From JAAYFT01 sp036562765 (lineage in GTDB: Bacteria; Bacillota; Clostridia; Tissierellales; Tissierellaceae): a DNA stretch of 7,321 nt. A program made the position numbers and the translations under genes. Where the stretch lies: the NCBI GenBank assembly GCA_036562765.1, contig DATCJO010000147.1, positions 1-7,321 on the forward strand, written 5' to 3'. The notes beneath the pieces are model-generated. The model was not told the origin of the DNA. It saw nothing but the letters and a program-made list of their open reading frames with translations, and made no database searches. Shown in pieces: positions 4,898-7,321 of the stretch (within the stretch, counting starts at the first letter, position 1; the number at the start of each line of letters is the position of its first letter).

Positions 4898-6071
4898 AAA
4901 AATTCAGCCATCCTCCTAATAGTCGTCTGAAAATATAAAATAACCCAGCTTTATCAATCCCCTCTGAAATAATAAGTTCTACCTCTCCTATGGCTTTACC
5001 ATCCTGCTCCGCAATTAATTTACCTACTTTTTGCCCTGCTGCAACGGGTGCTGTAATTTTCTCGGGTAATTCTAATTTAGTATTAATAGCTTTCTCTTTT
5101 CCTTTCTCGACTAAAATGTTTAAGTCATCTGATGCTATCACATCTGCTTGTTTTTTTAGCCCTTTCTCTACAGGAAGTTTGGCTAAAACCGAATTCTTTG
5201 TGACTACTTGTATAGAGTCATATTTTCCGAACCCATAGTCCAGAAGTTTTTTTGTGTCTTCAAAACGGTCGTTTGAAGAGGGTGAATTTAGCACTACTGA
5301 TATCAGCCGCAAATTACCTCTTTTAGCGGTACCAACGAAGCAATAACCTGCTCTTGCGTGAAATCCGGTCTTTATGCCATCTAGCCCCTCATACTTACCT
5401 AAAAGTTTATTGGTATTGGCTAGCATTGTTGGTTCGCGTTTCTTATCGGTGTGTTCTAAATAGTCAACCCATACTGTTGACCATTCAAAGAATTTAGGGT
5501 ACTTCACAAGTTCTCTACTCATTAAGGCAATATCATAGGCAGTTGTATAGTTGTTGGGATCGGGTAACCCATGCGGATTTGTAAAATTGGTATTTTTCAT
5601 CCCTAAAGATTTTGCTTTTTGATTCATCAACTTCACAAAGCCTTCAACGCTACCGCCTATATATTCAGCAACCGCAACTGAAGCATCATTAGCCGATGCT
5701 ATAGTAATACTTTTCAATAAAGTTTCAAGCGTCTGCTCTTCTCCAGGGCCTAAAAAGACCTGGCTCCCACCAGTTTTCCATGCCCTCTCGCTTATTTTTA
5801 CCTTATCGGTTAGCTTTACTTTTCCTTGCTCTATAGCTTCAAAAGCTATAAGCAGCGTCATTATTTTTGTTATACTGGCTGGTTCCATTCTTTCATGGGG
5901 ATTCTTTTCATATAACACTGTTCCGGTCCCTGCATCTATTAATATTGCAGACGGAGATTTTATTTCGGGATAAGGCTCGGCATATACTGTTAAGTTACTA
6001 CATATTAAAAAAACTAAACTCAAAGAGATTATTCTCATTAATTTGCTCTTATTTTTTAAGAACGTTATCAT
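4896..6071 (-). CDS. dacF: Sporulation D-alanyl-D-alanine carboxypeptidase DacF (penicillin-binding protein)
   Basis: A 391-residue serine-type carboxypeptidase of class C low-molecular-weight PBPs. The signal peptide has a basic N-terminus and a hydrophobic core and is probably cleaved after VYA at 29-31. The catalytic motifs are all present: SITK (Ser66 nucleophile, Lys69), SAN (126-128) and KTG (234-236). A beta-rich PBP5 C-terminal domain covers about 285-371, and the last 16 residues (GLFYIFRRLLGGWLNF) form an amphipathic membrane anchor. Known: the enzyme removes the terminal D-Ala of peptidoglycan stem peptides and DacF limits cross-linking of spore wall. The position just before spoIIA is the conserved one for dacF. 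The ATG at 6069-6071 follows GGGAGG by about 11 bases; that site lies in a hairpin arm described separately. Confidence 0.95.
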   Translation of the reverse strand: MITFLKNKSKLMRIISLSLVFLICSNLTVYAEPYPEIKSPSAILIDAGTGTVLYEKNPHERMEPASITKIMTLLIAFEAIEQGKVKLTDKVKISERAWKTGGSQVFLGPGEEQTLETLLKSITIASANDASVAVAEYIGGSVEGFVKLMNQKAKSLGMKNTNFTNPHGLPDPNNYTTAYDIALMSRELVKYPKFFEWSTVWVDYLEHTDKKREPTMLANTNKLLGKYEGLDGIKTGFHARAGYCFVGTAKRGNLRLISVVLNSPSSNDRFEDTKKLLDYGFGKYDSIQVVTKNSVLAKLPVEKGLKKQADVIASDDLNILVEKGKEKAINTKLELPEKITAPVAAGQKVGKLIAEQDGKAIGEVELIISEGIDKAGLFYIFRRLLGGWLNF

Positions 6072-6078
6072 AAAAGAT

Positions 6079-6118
6079 ATTCCTCCCTTCGGTTATATGT
6101 TTTCCCTCAGGGAGGAAT
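6079..6118 (-). repeat. Hairpin enclosing the dacF ribosome binding site
   Basis: Inverted repeat of 10 bp: 6079-6088 and 6109-6118, with a 20-base loop. On the minus strand the downstream arm is AGGGAGGAAT and contains the dacF Shine-Dalgarno sequence. No T run follows it directly (ATCTTTTATG), so it is a poor terminator. In transcripts coming through from xerD the site would be paired; transcripts starting inside the loop would lack the upstream arm. The pairing is seen; the regulatory role is inferred. Confidence 0.6.
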
Positions 6119-6125
6119 GTTATTC
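6096..6125 (-). promoter_or_regulatory. Candidate sigF-type promoter of dacF
   Basis: On the minus strand GAATA (6121-6125) is followed after 15 bases by GGAAAACATA (6096-6105), which fits the sigF pattern GGHNANAMTW with one mismatch. The -35 begins three bases after the xerD stop codon and most of the -10 is in the hairpin loop, so the transcript would begin near the downstream arm. Known: dacF in Bacillus subtilis is a forespore gene. The match is moderate, and sigG use is also possible. Confidence 0.4.
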
Positions 6126-6127
6126 AG

Positions 6128-7015
6128 CTACGCTCTTGGGTGTGTTTTGTCGTATACTTCTTTTATCCTAGTCTTGGTTAAGTGTGTGTATATTTGGGTG
6201 GTGGATATATCGGCATGGCCCAACATTTCTTGGACTGCCCTTAAATCTGCACCGTTTTCAATAAGGTGAGTTGCAAAAGAATGACGAAGCGTATGTGGAG
6301 TTATTTCTTTATTGATTCCAGCTTTGCGGGCGTATTTTTTTATTATTTTCCAAAATCCTTGTCTAGTCAATGCCTTACCTTTATGGTTTACAAAAAGAAT
6401 TTTTGTAGATTTTCCCTTTATTAACTGATTTCTAATATGAGTTATGTACTGCCTCAGGTAACTTATAGCAAAAGATCCTATAGGGACAATTCTCTCTTTT
6501 GACCCCTTACCAAGGCAACGTAAAAAGCCCATATCAAGATTTACGTCATCAACCGTTAAGGAAATTAATTCAGATACCCTTATTCCTGTTGAATACAACA
6601 ACTCTAACATTGTCTTATCTCGAAATCCCAGTGGATCGGCAGTATCGGGCTGTTCCAGGAGTCTTTCAACCTCCTGGACGGTTAAAACTCTAGGAAGCTT
6701 TTTTTCTAGCTTGGGAGTGCCCAAGTTAATAGTAGGGTCTTCGTCGATATAACGTTCACGCGCTAGAAAATGGTAGAAAGATTTAATCGCGGCACATGCT
6801 CTAGAAATACTACTACTGGCTTTACCGCTTTTTTGCATAAGCAAAAGATACGAGATTATGGTGGTTTTCGAAGTAGATTTGATATCTGCTATATTCTGTG
6901 CTTTTAAATAACATATGTAACTTTTTAAATCTCTTTTATAAGATTCAATCGTATTGACTGCAAGGCCTTTTTCTACACTTATAAAATCTAAAAATCGTTT
7001 CAATAATTCCTCCAT
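6128..7015 (-). CDS. xerD: Tyrosine recombinase XerD
   Basis: A 295-residue site-specific recombinase, close to the 296-298 of known XerD proteins. The N-terminal SAM-like core-binding domain covers about 1-90 (FLDFISVEKGLAVNTIESYK) and the catalytic domain about 105-290. All catalytic residues are visible: Arg146 in STGIRVSEL, Lys170 in LGKGSKERIVPIG, His241 and Arg244 in HTLRHSFATH, His267 in LGHADISTTQIYTH and Tyr276 as the nucleophile. Known: XerC/XerD act at dif to resolve chromosome dimers at the septum. I choose the ATG at 7013-7015, with GGTGA five bases upstream; in-frame GTG and TTG starts at 7022-7027 overlap that site. It is the housekeeping recombinase rather than a phage integrase, judged by motif similarity and its usual place near dacF. 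Confidence 0.93.
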   Translation of the reverse strand: MEELLKRFLDFISVEKGLAVNTIESYKRDLKSYICYLKAQNIADIKSTSKTTIISYLLLMQKSGKASSSISRACAAIKSFYHFLARERYIDEDPTINLGTPKLEKKLPRVLTVQEVERLLEQPDTADPLGFRDKTMLELLYSTGIRVSELISLTVDDVNLDMGFLRCLGKGSKERIVPIGSFAISYLRQYITHIRNQLIKGKSTKILFVNHKGKALTRQGFWKIIKKYARKAGINKEITPHTLRHSFATHLIENGADLRAVQEMLGHADISTTQIYTHLTKTRIKEVYDKTHPRA

Positions 7016-7065
7016 ATATCTCACCAATATAATTATTCAACAATAAAAGGATTTTCCCTTTAGGT

Positions 7066-7321
7066 TTATATGTATGATGTCACTAGTTTAATAAACACGG
7101 GTGAAATATAACCTTCTACCAAACCAGCTACTATTAAAAAAGAACAGAAAGTCAAATTTAAAAGCATATAACTTGCTACCATGCTAAAATATTCTTGCCG
7201 ATGCATTCTTTTTCTGTTCTTAATCACCGTGGCTGCAAAGCAAATTCCGATTACTCCAATCGAAAGGATGGTCGGGAGAATAATGATATTCTGAGGGAGT
7301 ATGGAAAAAATAGCAAAAATG
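7066..7321 (-). CDS. spoIIM: Stage II sporulation protein M (SpoIIM), C-terminal part
   Basis: The last 84 residues of a membrane protein whose start lies beyond the right edge of the window. It begins in a hydrophobic segment with the motif ILPQNIIILPTIL, continues IGVIGICFAATVIKN, then a basic loop (RKRMHRQEYF), and ends with SFLIVAGLVEGYISPVFIKL before the stop TAA at 7066-7068. The LPQN-like motif and the C-terminal GLVEGYISP are typical of the SpoIIM/DUF95 family. Known: SpoIIM forms the DMP complex with SpoIID and SpoIIP, which remodels peptidoglycan for engulfment. The gene is 50 bases upstream of xerD and on the same strand, so the two may be co-transcribed; only a weak hairpin is in the gap. 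Confidence 0.88.
   Translation of the reverse strand, partial: IFAIFSILPQNIIILPTILSIGVIGICFAATVIKNRKRMHRQEYFSMVASYMLLNLTFCSFLIVAGLVEGYISPVFIKLVTSYI

Noticed and set aside
4990..5238. Plus-strand open frame of 82 codons
   Set aside because: It lies fully antisense to the conserved C-terminal domain of dacF, has no ribosome binding site or family resemblance, and is a shadow of the real gene.
6128..7015. Phage or mobile-element integrase next to an attachment site
   Set aside because: Length, motifs and position beside dacF and spoIIM match housekeeping XerD. No flanking direct repeats or phage genes were seen.
7044..7062. Possible terminator between spoIIM and xerD
   Set aside because: The stem has only about six pairs with an unpaired A and mostly A:T, and no long T run follows, so it is too weak to call.

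Overview
The window looks like chromosomal DNA of an AT-rich, endospore-forming, anaerobic member of the Firmicutes (Clostridia, possibly near Thermoanaerobacterales). The sporulation genes and base composition point to this. So does the left-edge gene, which resembles the 2-hydroxyacyl-CoA dehydratase/activase-related proteins typical of anaerobes. The genus assignment is inference. All 13 supported genes lie on the minus strand, so transcription runs from right to left.

Right part (7321 to 4872): the C-terminal end of spoIIM (engulfment), xerD (tyrosine recombinase) and dacF (sporulation D-Ala-D-Ala carboxypeptidase). dacF ends in a clear intrinsic terminator. The short xerD-dacF gap holds a 10-bp hairpin whose downstream arm contains the dacF ribosome binding site, and a sigF-like promoter whose -10 lies mostly in the hairpin loop.

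Middle (4864 to 3230): the spoIIA operon, spoIIAA-spoIIAB-sigF. It encodes the anti-anti-sigma factor, the anti-sigma kinase and the first forespore sigma factor. A strong candidate sigH promoter lies upstream and an intrinsic terminator follows sigF.

Left-middle (3227 to 527): a six-gene operon that probably starts at a sigF/sigG-type promoter. It encodes a 55-residue single-pass membrane protein starting at TTG, a dodecin, SpoVAC, SpoVAD, SpoVAE and an unrecognised 123-residue membrane protein. The SpoVA proteins move dipicolinic acid into the forespore and release it at germination. The spoVAA and spoVAB genes that follow sigF in Bacillus subtilis are absent here, and the small membrane protein and dodecin occupy that place. 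spoVAEA and spoVAF are also absent downstream.

Left edge (414 to 1): the N-terminal 138 residues of a cysteine-containing protein related to 2-hydroxyacyl-CoA dehydratases (DUF2229-like), cut by the window end.

Together the genes form a core sporulation cluster in which commitment (spoIIA), wall remodelling (dacF), engulfment (spoIIM) and spore DPA loading (spoVA) are adjacent. The least described parts are the dodecin and the two unrecognised membrane proteins within the spoVA operon, and the dacF leader hairpin. No RNA genes, CRISPR arrays, insertion sequences or plus-strand genes were seen. No gene-free stretch exceeds about 110 bases.
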